A stretch of DNA of 64,000 nucleotides. Source: an uncultured Pelosinus sp. GTDB taxonomy: Bacteria > Bacillota > Negativicutes > Sporomusales > Acetonemataceae. Position 1 is the first letter of the stretch. Each line of letters opens with the position of its first letter. The DNA lies in assembly GCA_900542835.1 (NCBI GenBank), contig UQPB01000010.1:28225-92224 (forward strand), read 5' to 3'. The translations under genes were made by a program, and so were the position numbers. Positions 6,686 to 15,517 of this stretch are shown piece by piece. Under the pieces are notes generated by a model, which worked only from the letters and a program-made list of their open reading frames with translations, was not told the DNA's origin and ran no database searches.

Positions 6686-9189
6686 TGCGGTATCTTGAGT
6701 TTTTGCGCAGCAAAATGGAACTGGCACCGGATAGCGGCTTTGATGTGGATCCGGCCGCCATCAACCCGGCTTTGAAGCCGCACCAGCGGGATGCTGTCAG
6801 CTGGGCGGTCAAAGGCGGCCGGCGGGCGCTGTTTGAAAGTTTTGGCCTGGGCAAGACGGTGCAGGAACTGGAATGGTGCCGGATTATCGTTTCCCATGTA
6901 GGCGGTAAGGCCCTGATCGTCCTGCCGCTGGGCGTTAAGCAGGAATTTACCCGAGACGCCACCCAACTCCTAGGCATGGAGCCGCCGGCATATGTCCGGA
7001 CCCTGGCCGAGGCGAAGGCGGCCAAAACCAGCATTGTCCTGACCAATTACGAGCGGGTCCGCGACGGCGACATTGATCCCACCTACTTCACTGCCGCTTG
7101 CCTGGACGAGGCTTCCGTGCTTCGCAGCTTTGGCAGTAAGACCTACCAAACCTTTTTAGATAAATTCAAGGGTGTCCCCTATAAGTTGGTGGCCACGGCC
7201 ACGCCGTCGCCCAACCGGTACAAGGAACTGATCCATTACGCCGGTTTCCTGCAGATTATGGACACGGGTCAGGCACTGACACGCTTCTTCCAGCGAGACA
7301 GCACCAAAGCCAACAACCTGACCCTGTATCCGCACAAGGAAGCTGAGTTCTGGCTGTGGCTGTCAAGTTGGGCGCTGTTCATTACCAGCCCGTCTGATCT
7401 GGGCTATGACGATGCTGGTTATGTCCTGCCGCCGCTGCAGATCCAGTACCACGAAGTATCCACTGACCATCTTCCGGCCGGTGTTGATCGCGACGGACGC
7501 ATGAACCTTATCCGCAGCGAAGCCGTCTCCTTGCCGGATGCGACCCGGGAAAAACGGGAGAGCATTACGCTGCGGGTCAGGAAACTGGCCGAGATTGTCA
7601 ACGCCAGCCCGGAGGATCATTTCATTCTCTGGCATGATCTCGAGGCTGAGCGGCATGCCATTAAACAAGCCTTGCCGGAGGTTGTCGATATCTACGGCAG
7701 CCAGGATTATGACATTCGCGAACAAAGAGTCATCGATTTCTCTGACGGAAGAACCCGGCTGTTTGCCACGAAGAAAGAATTGTCTGGCCAGGGCTGCAAC
7801 TTCCAGCGACACTGCCACCGGGCGATCTTTCTGGGCATTGATTACGAATTCAATGACTTTATCCAGGCTGTTCATCGGATCTATCGCTTTCTACAGACCC
7901 AGCAAGTTGTCATCGACCTTATCTACACCAAGAATGAACAGCGCATACTGGACGTGCTCTTAGCAAAGTGGCGACAACATGATTACATGGTCGAAAAGAT
8001 GATCGGTATTGTCAAAAAACATGGCCTGTCGCAAACCGGTTTGCAGGAAAAAATGGCTAGAAGCATAGGAGTGGAGCGTGTGAAGATCGAGGGGCCGAAC
8101 TATACCCTTGTCAATAATGACTGCATTCTGGAGACAGAGCAGATGCAGGAAAACAGCATTGATTTGATTGTGACATCGATACCGTTCTCCAACCACTACG
8201 AATATACGCCGAGCTATAACGATTTTGGCCATAACAAAGATACCGAACAGTTCTTTGAACAGATGGATTACCTTTCGCCAAATCTACTGCGGATTCTGCG
8301 GCCTGGCCGTGTCTTTGCCTGCCATGTAAAAGATCGTGTGTTGTTTGGCAATGCAACCGGCACCGGTATGCCGACAATTGAACCCTTTCACGCCCTTTGC
8401 ATCTCTCATTACATGCGCCATGGCTTTCAGTATTTCGGCATGATTACCGTCGTAACCGATGTGGTCAGGGAAAACAACCAAACCTACCGCCTAGGCTGGT
8501 CAGAGCAATGCAAAGATGGTTCAAAAATGGGTGTAGGCTGCCCCGAGTATATCTTGCTGTTCCGGAAACTGCCGACTGATACCAGTAAGGCCTACGCCGA
8601 CGTACCGGTGGTTAAAAGCAAGACCGAATACAGCCGGGCCCAGTGGCAGATTGATGCCCACGGCTTCTGGCGATCCTCCGGCAACCGGCACCTGACCAAG
8701 GCGGAACTGGCGGCTGTGCCGGTGGATCAACTGCAGGCAGTTTACCGTCAATACTCGCGGGAAACAGTCTATGACTATGCGGAGCATGTGGCGCTGGCGA
8801 AAAAACTGGACGCGGAGGACAAATTGCCGGCCTCGTTTATGGTCGTGGCCCCCGGGTCCTGGACGGATGCGGTTTGGGACGATATTAACCGGATGAAGAC
8901 GTTGAACACCAACCAGTCTCAGCAGCGACGGGAGAAGCATGTGTGTCCCTTGCAGATTGATATCGTGGAGAGGTTGATAAATCGGTACAGTAATCCTGAC
9001 GACGTAGTGTTCGATCCGTTTGGCGGCCTGATGACAGTGCCGATGGTAGCCGTTAAGAAGGGGCGCCGTGGCTATGGAATCGAGCTCAATTCCGACTATT
9101 TCCGGGATGGGCTGGGATACCTGAAACTGACAGAGGAGCGCCGGGGCGAGCCGACACTGTTCGATTTTATTGATACGGAGGCAGGCTGA
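6685..9189 (+). CDS. SNF2-like helicase fused to N4/N6 DNA methyltransferase
   Basis: An 834-residue two-part protein. The N-terminal half is a superfamily 2 translocase: FGLGKT at residues 53-58, DEAS at 141-144, VATATPSPN at about 169, and VHRIYRF near 396. The C-terminal half is an amino-methyltransferase in beta-class order: motif IV as TSIPF at residues 497-501, and the cofactor-binding motif FDPFGG at 776-781. Motif IV has Ile where DPPY/SPPY families have Pro. The likely role is to modify phage DNA while translocating, perhaps against host restriction. The stop overlaps the next start. Confidence 0.85.
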   Translation: MRYLEFLRSKMELAPDSGFDVDPAAINPALKPHQRDAVSWAVKGGRRALFESFGLGKTVQELEWCRIIVSHVGGKALIVLPLGVKQEFTRDATQLLGMEPPAYVRTLAEAKAAKTSIVLTNYERVRDGDIDPTYFTAACLDEASVLRSFGSKTYQTFLDKFKGVPYKLVATATPSPNRYKELIHYAGFLQIMDTGQALTRFFQRDSTKANNLTLYPHKEAEFWLWLSSWALFITSPSDLGYDDAGYVLPPLQIQYHEVSTDHLPAGVDRDGRMNLIRSEAVSLPDATREKRESITLRVRKLAEIVNASPEDHFILWHDLEAERHAIKQALPEVVDIYGSQDYDIREQRVIDFSDGRTRLFATKKELSGQGCNFQRHCHRAIFLGIDYEFNDFIQAVHRIYRFLQTQQVVIDLIYTKNEQRILDVLLAKWRQHDYMVEKMIGIVKKHGLSQTGLQEKMARSIGVERVKIEGPNYTLVNNDCILETEQMQENSIDLIVTSIPFSNHYEYTPSYNDFGHNKDTEQFFEQMDYLSPNLLRILRPGRVFACHVKDRVLFGNATGTGMPTIEPFHALCISHYMRHGFQYFGMITVVTDVVRENNQTYRLGWSEQCKDGSKMGVGCPEYILLFRKLPTDTSKAYADVPVVKSKTEYSRAQWQIDAHGFWRSSGNRHLTKAELAAVPVDQLQAVYRQYSRETVYDYAEHVALAKKLDAEDKLPASFMVVAPGSWTDAVWDDINRMKTLNTNQSQQRREKHVCPLQIDIVERLINRYSNPDDVVFDPFGGLMTVPMVAVKKGRRGYGIELNSDYFRDGLGYLKLTEERRGEPTLFDFIDTEAG

Positions 9190-10229
9190 TGACGCCGTCT
9201 GAATTTCTGCAGAAACAGAGCTTGCCCTACGAAGCCAAAATTAGGCATGCCGAGATCAGGGCACGCGAGTTTTATGATCGACTCGATGCGCAAGTTTTTT
9301 GTTCTGTTGGCGGGCTGGACAGCATCACACTGTTGACTTTTTTACGCAAAACCGTGGATCAAAATATTCCGGGCGTAAGTGTTTCGATTTTAGAGGACCG
9401 GAGTATTCAAAAAATCCATCGGACATTTGAAAACTTCGTATTTCTAAAGCCATTAAAGTCAAAGGTGCAAGTGATCCGGGAGCACGGTTATCCGGTCATT
9501 TCGAAGGAAAAGGCCGGTAAAATCCGGGCGCTGCAAAATCCGACAGAGCAAAATGCAACCGTACGCCATGCAATTATGACAGGAGAAACTGGCGAATATG
9601 GCGGTTATAAGACCAAGGAAACCGGCAGCCGCATGCAGTTGCCGCAAAAGTGGCTGAACCTGTTTGGCGGACCTGAGAATGAGAAATATGGAACCCGTTA
9701 CAAGACAGCACCTTTCAAGGTTAGCGAGGAGTGCTGCTATTGGATGAAAGAAAAGCCGGCCGATGATTACGCCAAGTCAACAGGCAGAAAACCGTATATG
9801 GGCCTGATGGCATCAGAGGGTGGGCAGAGGCGTTTCGCCCTGGTCAAGCATGGTTGTAATTATTACGGGAAAACGGTAACTCGCTCCTGCCCGTTTGCTA
9901 TTTTTGAACGGCAGGACCTCCTTCAACTGGCGATCGACCTAAATGTTCCCGTGCCGGCTATTTATGGCGAGATTAAACGCAAGTCGGACGGTACTCTCTA
10001 CACTACTAGAGCGCAGCGGACCGGGTGCTCCATGTGCGGCTTTGGTATCCACATCGAAGCCCGCCCGCACCGCTTTGACCGGCTCCGAGAGGATAACTAT
10101 AAAGAGTGGCGTTTTTGGATGTATGACATGGGATGGGGCCAGGTGCTTGACTATATCGGCATCAAGTGGGAGGACGAGTTTGTGCCGTACGTCAATCGGC
10201 AGATCGATTTATTTGAGGGTGTTGTATGA
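9189..10229 (+). CDS. Phage PAPS-reductase-like (PP-loop) protein
   Basis: A 346-residue protein of the phosphoadenosine phosphosulfate reductase/ATP-pyrophosphatase fold. The PP-loop is SVGGLDS at residues 39-45, a variant of SGGxDS with an inserted Val. The C-terminal part has a CSMCGF motif that could bind metal or a cluster. Related phage proteins are common but their reaction is unknown; DndC of the phosphorothioation system is a relative. It overlaps the methyltransferase fusion, which suggests a joint DNA-modification role, but this is inference. Confidence 0.75.
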   Translation: MTPSEFLQKQSLPYEAKIRHAEIRAREFYDRLDAQVFCSVGGLDSITLLTFLRKTVDQNIPGVSVSILEDRSIQKIHRTFENFVFLKPLKSKVQVIREHGYPVISKEKAGKIRALQNPTEQNATVRHAIMTGETGEYGGYKTKETGSRMQLPQKWLNLFGGPENEKYGTRYKTAPFKVSEECCYWMKEKPADDYAKSTGRKPYMGLMASEGGQRRFALVKHGCNYYGKTVTRSCPFAIFERQDLLQLAIDLNVPVPAIYGEIKRKSDGTLYTTRAQRTGCSMCGFGIHIEARPHRFDRLREDNYKEWRFWMYDMGWGQVLDYIGIKWEDEFVPYVNRQIDLFEGVV

Positions 10230-10272
10230 ATGGGGCGGTCTAAGTGGCCGCCCTTGGCGGGGAGGTGAAACA

Positions 10273-11121
10273 GTGGCAAGACCAACTAAAGAAGGGATGG
10301 ACTACTTTCCCCATGATACTGATGCATCAAACGATGAGAAAATAGAGGCGTTGCGGGCTTTGTATGGCAACGATGGCTATGCTTTCTATTTCATCCTTTT
10401 GGAGCGCATTTATCGCGTCCCTAATGCTGAAATGGACGTATCCAAGCCGGCCGTACTTGCCGCTCTGATTGCCAAAATCGGCGTGTCGCGGGAGAAGTTC
10501 GAGAAGATGCTGGACACGGCTTTTGATCTTGAATGCCTTGATCGGGACATCTATGAGCAATCCCAAATCCTTACCAGTCACGGGATTAAAAAGAGGGCTA
10601 GAGAGGTACAAAAACTGCGCGATAAATGGCGTAAAGCCAAGGTGAACACAGAGGAAAAACCGACAGGAATCCCAGCGGAAAACACGGAGGAAAACTGCGA
10701 GGAAAACCCGGCGGAAAACGGACAGTTAACGGGGGAAAGTAAAGGAAAGGAAAGTAAAGAGAATATATCTTCTACTACCTCTGCGTGCACGCGCAAGGAA
10801 GTTTGTAAATTATTCCAACAGGAAGTTGGCGTTTTAAGTCCGATTATGGCAGATAAGTTAAACGCGGCCATAGACGACTATTCCCCCTGGTGGGTGTATT
10901 ACGCCATTCAACGGGCGGCGCTGCAGGGTAAACGCAGCATGGCGTATATCTTAGCTGTCCTGGCCGGCTGGAAAGCGGACGGCTTTGCCATTAATCAACA
11001 ACCATGGGAGGCACACCGAAGTGATCAATACAGCAGTAGCGGCCGCAGTCGCTCGAATAAGGCAAGCCCACGAACAAAACCAGATCAAACCGACTGGAGC
11101 AACGAGCCAGACCACCTCTGA
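10273..11121 (+). CDS. Phage replication initiator (DUF4373 + DnaD-like)
   Basis: A 282-residue protein starting at GTG 10273 after GGAGGTG. The N-terminal part (MDYFPHDTDASNDEKIEAL, then GNDGYAFYFILLERIY) is the DUF4373 winged-helix type seen in phage initiators. A charged linker rich in Glu and Asn follows, made of near-repeated Gly/Glu/Asn codons. The C-terminal part (WWVYYAIQRAALQGKRS, then YILAVLAGW) is a DnaD-like helicase-recruitment helix pair. The 3' end overlaps the DnaC-like loader. Confidence 0.8.
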   Translation: MARPTKEGMDYFPHDTDASNDEKIEALRALYGNDGYAFYFILLERIYRVPNAEMDVSKPAVLAALIAKIGVSREKFEKMLDTAFDLECLDRDIYEQSQILTSHGIKKRAREVQKLRDKWRKAKVNTEEKPTGIPAENTEENCEENPAENGQLTGESKGKESKENISSTTSACTRKEVCKLFQQEVGVLSPIMADKLNAAIDDYSPWWVYYAIQRAALQGKRSMAYILAVLAGWKADGFAINQQPWEAHRSDQYSSSGRSRSNKASPRTKPDQTDWSNEPDHL

Positions 11122-11707
11122 ACCGAATAGCGCTTCCCTGGAGAAATGCGGGATTTTCCGCAGGTACTGGCGTTGCACCTTTGAAGATATCGAAAAGTGC
11201 GGCGTCCCGGCGCAGGTGCGGGGCGAATATGCCCAGGTCAGGGAATATGCCGATGGCCTGCGAGAAAATGTGGAAGCGGGAATTGGCCTGATCCTCAAGG
11301 GACCGGTCGGGACGATGAAGACCAGTCTGGCGGTCGCCGTGCTGCAAAGGCATATTCAGCAGGGCGGCAGCGGCTTATTCGTCCCCATGGCCAGCATGCT
11401 GGATAATCTGTTCACAATGAAGGAGCGGAACCGGGAGGAGTGGCTGCGCTATGAAGAGCGAATCCGCGGCACGAGCATCCTGATTCTTGATGATCTGGGC
11501 GCTGAATATCACCAGGAATGGGTATTATCAAAAGTGGATTCGATTATCACCGATCGCTATAACCGCATGCGGCCGATCATCGTGACAACCAACCTGTCTC
11601 AAGCCGGCCTGAAGGGGAAATACGCTGAGCGGATTATCGACCGGCTAAAGGCCACATCGAAGGTGGTTAACTTCAAAGGCGAAAGCCTGCGGGAGGCGGC
11701 AACATGA
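11021..11707 (+). CDS. DnaC-like helicase loader ATPase
   Basis: A 228-residue protein. GTG 11021 follows GGGAGGCACACCGAA and is preferred over a TTG further upstream. A Walker A motif (LKGPVGTMKTS) and Walker B (ILILDDLGAE) are followed by the sensor stretch PIIVTTNLS. This is the AAA+ core of DnaC/DnaI-type loaders, which place the replicative helicase on DNA. It pairs with the DnaD-like initiator just upstream. Confidence 0.85.
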   Translation: MINTAVAAAVARIRQAHEQNQIKPTGATSQTTSEPNSASLEKCGIFRRYWRCTFEDIEKCGVPAQVRGEYAQVREYADGLRENVEAGIGLILKGPVGTMKTSLAVAVLQRHIQQGGSGLFVPMASMLDNLFTMKERNREEWLRYEERIRGTSILILDDLGAEYHQEWVLSKVDSIITDRYNRMRPIIVTTNLSQAGLKGKYAERIIDRLKATSKVVNFKGESLREAAT

Positions 11708-12039
11708 GAAATAAATACGGCAATAAAAAGACAGTCGCAGACGGCGTCACCTTTGACAGTCGCCGCGAGGCCGAACGCTACCAGGAACTAAAGCTTTTGC
11801 AACGGGCAGGCTTTATCCGGGACTTGGAATTACAGCCGGCATTCGAGCTGCAACCGGCGTTCACGGCCGAAGGTAAGAGAGTGCAGGCTATTACATACCG
11901 CGGGGATTTTCAGTACGTCGATAATAAAACTGGCGACGTTGTGGTCGAGGATGCCAAAGGGTACCGAACCAAGGAGTATTTGCTGAAACGGAAACTGTTT
12001 TTGATGCGATATCCCGCCATTCGGTTCCGCGAAGTATAA
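11704..12039 (+). CDS. DUF1064 phage endonuclease-like protein
   Basis: A 111-residue protein. MRNKYGNKKT at the start, then GVTFDSRREAERYQEL and the strand VVVEDAKGYRT match DUF1064. The family has a PD-(D/E)XK-type core (E in RREAERY, D and E-x-K-like residues in VVVEDAKG). It may resolve recombination intermediates. A local duplication (LQPAFELQPAF) is visible but falls within the family's usual pattern. Start overlaps the loader gene (ATGA). Confidence 0.75.
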   Translation: MRNKYGNKKTVADGVTFDSRREAERYQELKLLQRAGFIRDLELQPAFELQPAFTAEGKRVQAITYRGDFQYVDNKTGDVVVEDAKGYRTKEYLLKRKLFLMRYPAIRFREV

Positions 12040-12049
12040 CGGGAAGGTG

Positions 12050-12499
12050 ATGGATTTGAGAATGACATCAAGCGACATCTGCGCGGCTCTGCGCGAACGA
12101 TACACACAACCGGAATGGTCACTGTTCTTCGAGGTTGGTAACGGGACTGGCGGAAACTGCCGCCGGCATGCTGATGCGCTGGCGATGAACATGTACCCCA
12201 GCCGCGGGCTGTCGATCATAGGCTTTGAAATCAAAGTATCCCGCGGAGATTTATCCCGCGAACTGAAAAATCCTGACAAGGCAGAAGCGATCAAGATTTA
12301 TCAGGACGAATACAATATTTTAGACAAGCCGTTTGTGGTCGAAACCACACATGTAAAGTGGAGAGCAGGAATCAACGAAGACCACGAGCCCTGCGTGGGG
12401 TGGTGGTTTGAGTATCAGCCCACTGAAAAGCGTTGCGTCGAGGTATGGGCTTTCCGTTTTGATTATCCGAGACAGTCAAGGGAGGTCACCAATGTCTAA
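12050..12499 (+). CDS. Putative PD-(D/E)XK nuclease-like phage protein
   Basis: About 149 residues; starts at GTG 12047, ATG 12050, TTG 12056 or ATG 12062 are all possible. The N-terminal part (WSLFFEVGNGTGG, ADALAMNMYPSRG, then GFEIKVSRGDLSRELKNP) is typical of MmcB-like phage proteins with an E...D...E-x-K core. After about residue 85 the sequence (WGFEYQ-like, Trp-rich) no longer follows the pattern I expect, so the C-terminal half may be divergent or exchanged. Confidence 0.55.
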   Translation: MDLRMTSSDICAALRERYTQPEWSLFFEVGNGTGGNCRRHADALAMNMYPSRGLSIIGFEIKVSRGDLSRELKNPDKAEAIKIYQDEYNILDKPFVVETTHVKWRAGINEDHEPCVGWWFEYQPTEKRCVEVWAFRFDYPRQSREVTNV

Positions 12500-12788
12500 A
12501 CAAATAATCTGCAATATCTGCCTGACCAGTGGCAATATCATACCGATGAAAGCGATGGACGGATATTTTCGCTGCCCGGAGTGCGAAAACGAGGTCTGGC
12601 CGGATCGGGACGGGCGATTCGTGGCAAACTGGCAAGAGCAGCAGTACTTGAATCAGAAATACCGGTCTTGCAGTTTGCCAGAAGGGGTTAAGGTACAAGG
12701 AGGAGCGGATCCGTCCGGAAGGCTCCCGGGAGGCGAGAATAAAAAGACCACCCAAATGCTGTACAATCAATTATTTAAGCAGACTTGA
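12492..12788 (+). CDS. Zinc-ribbon phage protein, unknown
   Basis: Ninety-eight residues starting at ATG 12492 after GGGAGGTCACC. One zinc ribbon (CNICLTSGN...FRCPECENE) near the N-terminus, then a polar tail. Overlaps the preceding gene by eight bases. Position just before the late promoter suggests a possible regulator, but there is no direct evidence. Confidence 0.5.
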   Translation: MSKQIICNICLTSGNIIPMKAMDGYFRCPECENEVWPDRDGRFVANWQEQQYLNQKYRSCSLPEGVKVQGGADPSGRLPGGENKKTTQMLYNQLFKQT

Positions 12789-12813
12789 CACGGATTTGAC
12801 AAAATGGTATATT
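12785..12813 (+). promoter_or_regulatory. Candidate phage late promoter
   Basis: TTGACA at 12785-12790, 17-base spacer, TATATT at 12808-12813, a near-consensus sigma-70-type promoter. It lies in the only clear gap of the phage operon, before the packaging and head genes. Confidence 0.6.
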
Positions 12814-12856
12814 ATAGACAATTGTATAGTCTGCCTAGGGGCCGATAACGATTTTT

Positions 12857-12886
12857 AAGCCGTTCAGTTTTGGACGGCTTTTTCTT
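12857..12886 (+). terminator. Intrinsic terminator just downstream of late promoter
   Basis: AAGCCGTTC, loop, GGACGGCTT, then five T's. It would end the transcript from 12785 after about 65 bases, so downstream late genes may depend on antitermination. Confidence 0.65.
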
Positions 12887-12911
12887 ATGCCCATTTTTAG
12901 GAGGTGCAGCA

Positions 12912-13112
12912 ATGGCGGTACACTGCAATAACGAGCAATGCCTGTTTTACGTAGCAAATCAGACCTGCAGCGCTGATGACGTTTTCTATGTTGATCGTGT
13001 CTGTGTTACGTTCCGGCATAGGCCACGCGATGAGGATTACCGGGATCTGATGCGACCTAATGCCGGGATCTGCCACCGAGAGAAGGGCAGATTGAAGCGG
13101 TATGGGCGATGA
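12912..13112 (+). CDS. DUF1540-like small Cys protein
   Basis: Sixty-six residues starting at ATG 12912 after TAGGAGGTGCAGC. CNNEQCLFY, NQTCSADD and a later Cys resemble the C-x4-C...C pattern of DUF1540-type small metal-binding proteins. First gene after the terminator; function unknown. Stop overlaps the next start. Confidence 0.55.
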   Translation: MAVHCNNEQCLFYVANQTCSADDVFYVDRVCVTFRHRPRDEDYRDLMRPNAGICHREKGRLKRYGR

Positions 13113-13741
13113 ATCCGATATGCGAACAATGCCTGCGCAAGGCTATTTGCAAGAAAGAGAAAACCGCCTGCGCGGCCTTGGAGGCCCTTTATAAAATTGG
13201 TCAGGAGCAGGACAGAGAAACCAAGGCGGTCATGATCCGGGAATACACCAGGCAGATCGGCGTATTCGATTGCGAGGTGTCGCCAGAGCTGCAGAAACTG
13301 GGCGAGGCCGTTATTGCCGGCATGCCTGAGCTGGCGTATATCTCGACCTATGATATCCGCGTCGGCTTTGTCCTGAGCTATGAATCCAAAAAATCAAGCA
13401 GCAAGATCGTAGCAGCCGATTGCCGGAAGGTTACCGGGCCGTATCAGGCATACCTGCCGTTTGACTTTATCGTGACCTTCTATGAGCCTAACATGGCTTA
13501 CATGACGGACAATCAGAAAAAAGTCCTGATGCTGCATGAGCTGAAGCACATCGGCATTGGCCCGAAAGGCCTGCGGCTCGAACCGCATGACATCGAAGAA
13601 TTTGAAACGATAATTACCCGGTACGGCCTGCGCTGGAATGCGTTCGGCAATGATGTACTCGACATACTGGCAGGTGGTGATGATGCAGAGGAAAAAACCA
13701 AGCAAAAGGGCGGCAGAAAGCGGCAGAAAATGGCGACCTAG
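13109..13741 (+). CDS. Putative phage metallopeptidase
   Basis: A 210-residue protein starting at ATG 13109. HELKHIG, an HExxH zincin motif, sits at about residues 144-150, preceded by PFDFIVTFYEP and followed by the conserved family end (EEFETIITRYG). The family (PhageMetallopep) is found in front of terminase genes in many phages; its substrate is unknown. A short Cys cluster near the N-terminus (CEQCLRKAICKKE) may bind zinc. The basic tail overlaps the small terminase by 62 bases. Confidence 0.75.
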   Translation: MNPICEQCLRKAICKKEKTACAALEALYKIGQEQDRETKAVMIREYTRQIGVFDCEVSPELQKLGEAVIAGMPELAYISTYDIRVGFVLSYESKKSSSKIVAADCRKVTGPYQAYLPFDFIVTFYEPNMAYMTDNQKKVLMLHELKHIGIGPKGLRLEPHDIEEFETIITRYGLRWNAFGNDVLDILAGGDDAEEKTKQKGGRKRQKMAT

Positions 13742-14183
13742 CGCGCAACTGGCCGCTATGGCAGAAATGCTTGTCAATCCTGACGATAAGCGCACAAAAG
13801 GCGAGAAGATCAAAGCGGCAGGACTGACAGAGCGAACCTTCTACCGCTGGATGAAGGATGAGCGGTATATTGCCTACGTCAACAGCCTGGTTGATCAATT
13901 TACCAGTGCGGAGCTGCCGAATGTCTGGAAAGCGCTTGTGCGGCAGTGCAACTTAGGCAACACCGCCGCGATAAAACTGTTTTTTGATATGAAGCGGCTG
14001 AATCCGGAACTGAACGATAAACGCGAGATCGAACGTGAGCGCCTACAGATCGAGCGCCAGAAGCTGGCCATCCTGGAGGCGAAAGCCGGCGGCGGTGGTG
14101 AAGACATCCCCGATGATGGGTTCCTGGAAGCGCTTGAAGCCAAAGCTGCGCAAGTGTGGGGCGGTGAAAAGCCGTGTCCATAA
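13680..14183 (+). CDS. terS: Terminase small subunit (phBC6A51-type)
   Basis: A 167-residue protein; ATG 13680 or 13683 follow CAGGTGG. After a basic N-terminal segment, KGEKIKAAGLTERTFYRWM forms a helix-turn-helix, as in phage small terminases that recognise the packaging site. The C-terminal half is strongly helical (EREIERERLQIERQKL-like), fitting ring formation. Its position directly before the large subunit supports the call. Confidence 0.75.
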   Translation: MMQRKKPSKRAAESGRKWRPSAQLAAMAEMLVNPDDKRTKGEKIKAAGLTERTFYRWMKDERYIAYVNSLVDQFTSAELPNVWKALVRQCNLGNTAAIKLFFDMKRLNPELNDKREIERERLQIERQKLAILEAKAGGGGEDIPDDGFLEALEAKAAQVWGGEKPCP

Positions 14184-15517
14184 TGGAGCGCATCCGCGTA
14201 AAAGCCAAGGCCGCTATTCAGTTTGTCGCCTTTAGCATTAAGCAGCTGCAGATCCTGACCTGGTGGATGAGAGTCAGCCCTTATAAGGGGTATAGCGGCA
14301 TTATCGCTGACGGAGCCATTCGCGCCGGTAAAACGGTGCCGATGGCTCTATCGTTCGTATTTTGGGCCATGGCCGAATTTGACGGCCAGAACTTCGGCAT
14401 GTGCGGCAAGTCCATTGGCAGCTTTCACCGCAACGTGTGGAGCTGGCTTAAGCCGGCATTAAAAGCCAGAGGCTACAGTATTGAAGAAGTCCGAACCGGG
14501 CCGGAAAAACACATCGTTATCCAGCGCAGCGGTCGCGTGAATTACTTTTATATCTTTGGCGGCAAGGATGAGCGAAGCCAGGACCTGATTCAGGGCATAA
14601 CTCTGGCGGGGATTCTTTTCGATGAGGTCGCCTTAATGCCGGAAAGCTTTGTGAATCAGGGGACCGGCCGCTGCTCGGTCACCGGAGCGAAGTTCTGGTT
14701 CAACTGCAATCCCGATGGGCCGATGCACTGGTTCAAACTGCAGTGGCTGGACAAGGCAGCTGAGAAGAAACTGCTGCACCTGCATTTCGTCATGGACGAC
14801 AATCCCAGCCTGGACGCAGAAACCAAGTCCAGATACAAATCCATGTACACCGGCGTATTCTTTCAACGCTTCATTCTAGGATTATGGGTAGTAGCTCAGG
14901 GCGCTATATACCGCGACTGCTGGTCTGATGAGTTGCTATTCACCGATGCTGACGCGGAGCCGGGGCTGAGCAATAATCCCGCCTATCGCCGCTACATCGG
15001 CATTGACTATGGCACGGCCAATGCGACCGTCTTCCTTGATGTTATTGATGACGGCAGAATCCTGTGGTTTGTCAATGAGTATTGCTGGGATAGCCGCGAT
15101 GAGAAAACCGGCTGTCGCCAGAAAACAGACGGTGAGTACGCCGATGACATGGAGGCGTTTGTCGGTGAAGAAGGCATTGCGCCGTCCTTCCTGATCATCG
15201 ACCCGGCTGCAGCCAGTTTCAAGGCGGAGCTACGAACCCGCCACCTGCGAATCAGGGAAACTGATGAGCTGATTAACGCCGATCACGTTGTTGTTGACGG
15301 GATCCGCGTTGTTTCCTCTATGCTGGCGCAGCGGAAGATCCGTATTCATAAAGAACGGTGCCCGGTGCTTATCAAGCAGATGCTGTCCTATGTTTGGGAC
15401 GATAAAGCCATAGAGAAAACCGGTAAAGAGAAACCCGTAAAGGTCAATGACCATGCACCGGACGCGCTCCGGTATGTGGTAAAAACCATGATCACAGCCA
15501 GGAGGTTAGCTGCATGA
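14174..15517 (+). CDS. terL: Terminase large subunit, PBSX type
   Basis: A 447-residue packaging motor. GAIRAGKT (residues 47-54) is Walker A, GILFDE (146-151) is Walker B. The C-terminal RNase-H-like nuclease has YIGIDYGTAN, LIIDPAAASF and NDHAPDALRY, giving the three metal-binding Asp residues. It translocates and cuts phage DNA. The start (GTG 14174) overlaps the small subunit by 10 bases. Confidence 0.92.
   Translation: MSIMERIRVKAKAAIQFVAFSIKQLQILTWWMRVSPYKGYSGIIADGAIRAGKTVPMALSFVFWAMAEFDGQNFGMCGKSIGSFHRNVWSWLKPALKARGYSIEEVRTGPEKHIVIQRSGRVNYFYIFGGKDERSQDLIQGITLAGILFDEVALMPESFVNQGTGRCSVTGAKFWFNCNPDGPMHWFKLQWLDKAAEKKLLHLHFVMDDNPSLDAETKSRYKSMYTGVFFQRFILGLWVVAQGAIYRDCWSDELLFTDADAEPGLSNNPAYRRYIGIDYGTANATVFLDVIDDGRILWFVNEYCWDSRDEKTGCRQKTDGEYADDMEAFVGEEGIAPSFLIIDPAAASFKAELRTRHLRIRETDELINADHVVVDGIRVVSSMLAQRKIRIHKERCPVLIKQMLSYVWDDKAIEKTGKEKPVKVNDHAPDALRYVVKTMITARRLAA

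Noticed and set aside
10660..10740. Tandem DNA repeat
   Set aside because: The GAGGAAAAC-like units are a degenerate Glu/Asn-rich linker inside the replication initiator and show no regular period.
11830..12294. Long reverse-strand frames opposite replication genes, and similar ones elsewhere
   Set aside because: They lie wholly opposite well-supported genes, lack ribosome sites and have biased, unprotein-like composition.
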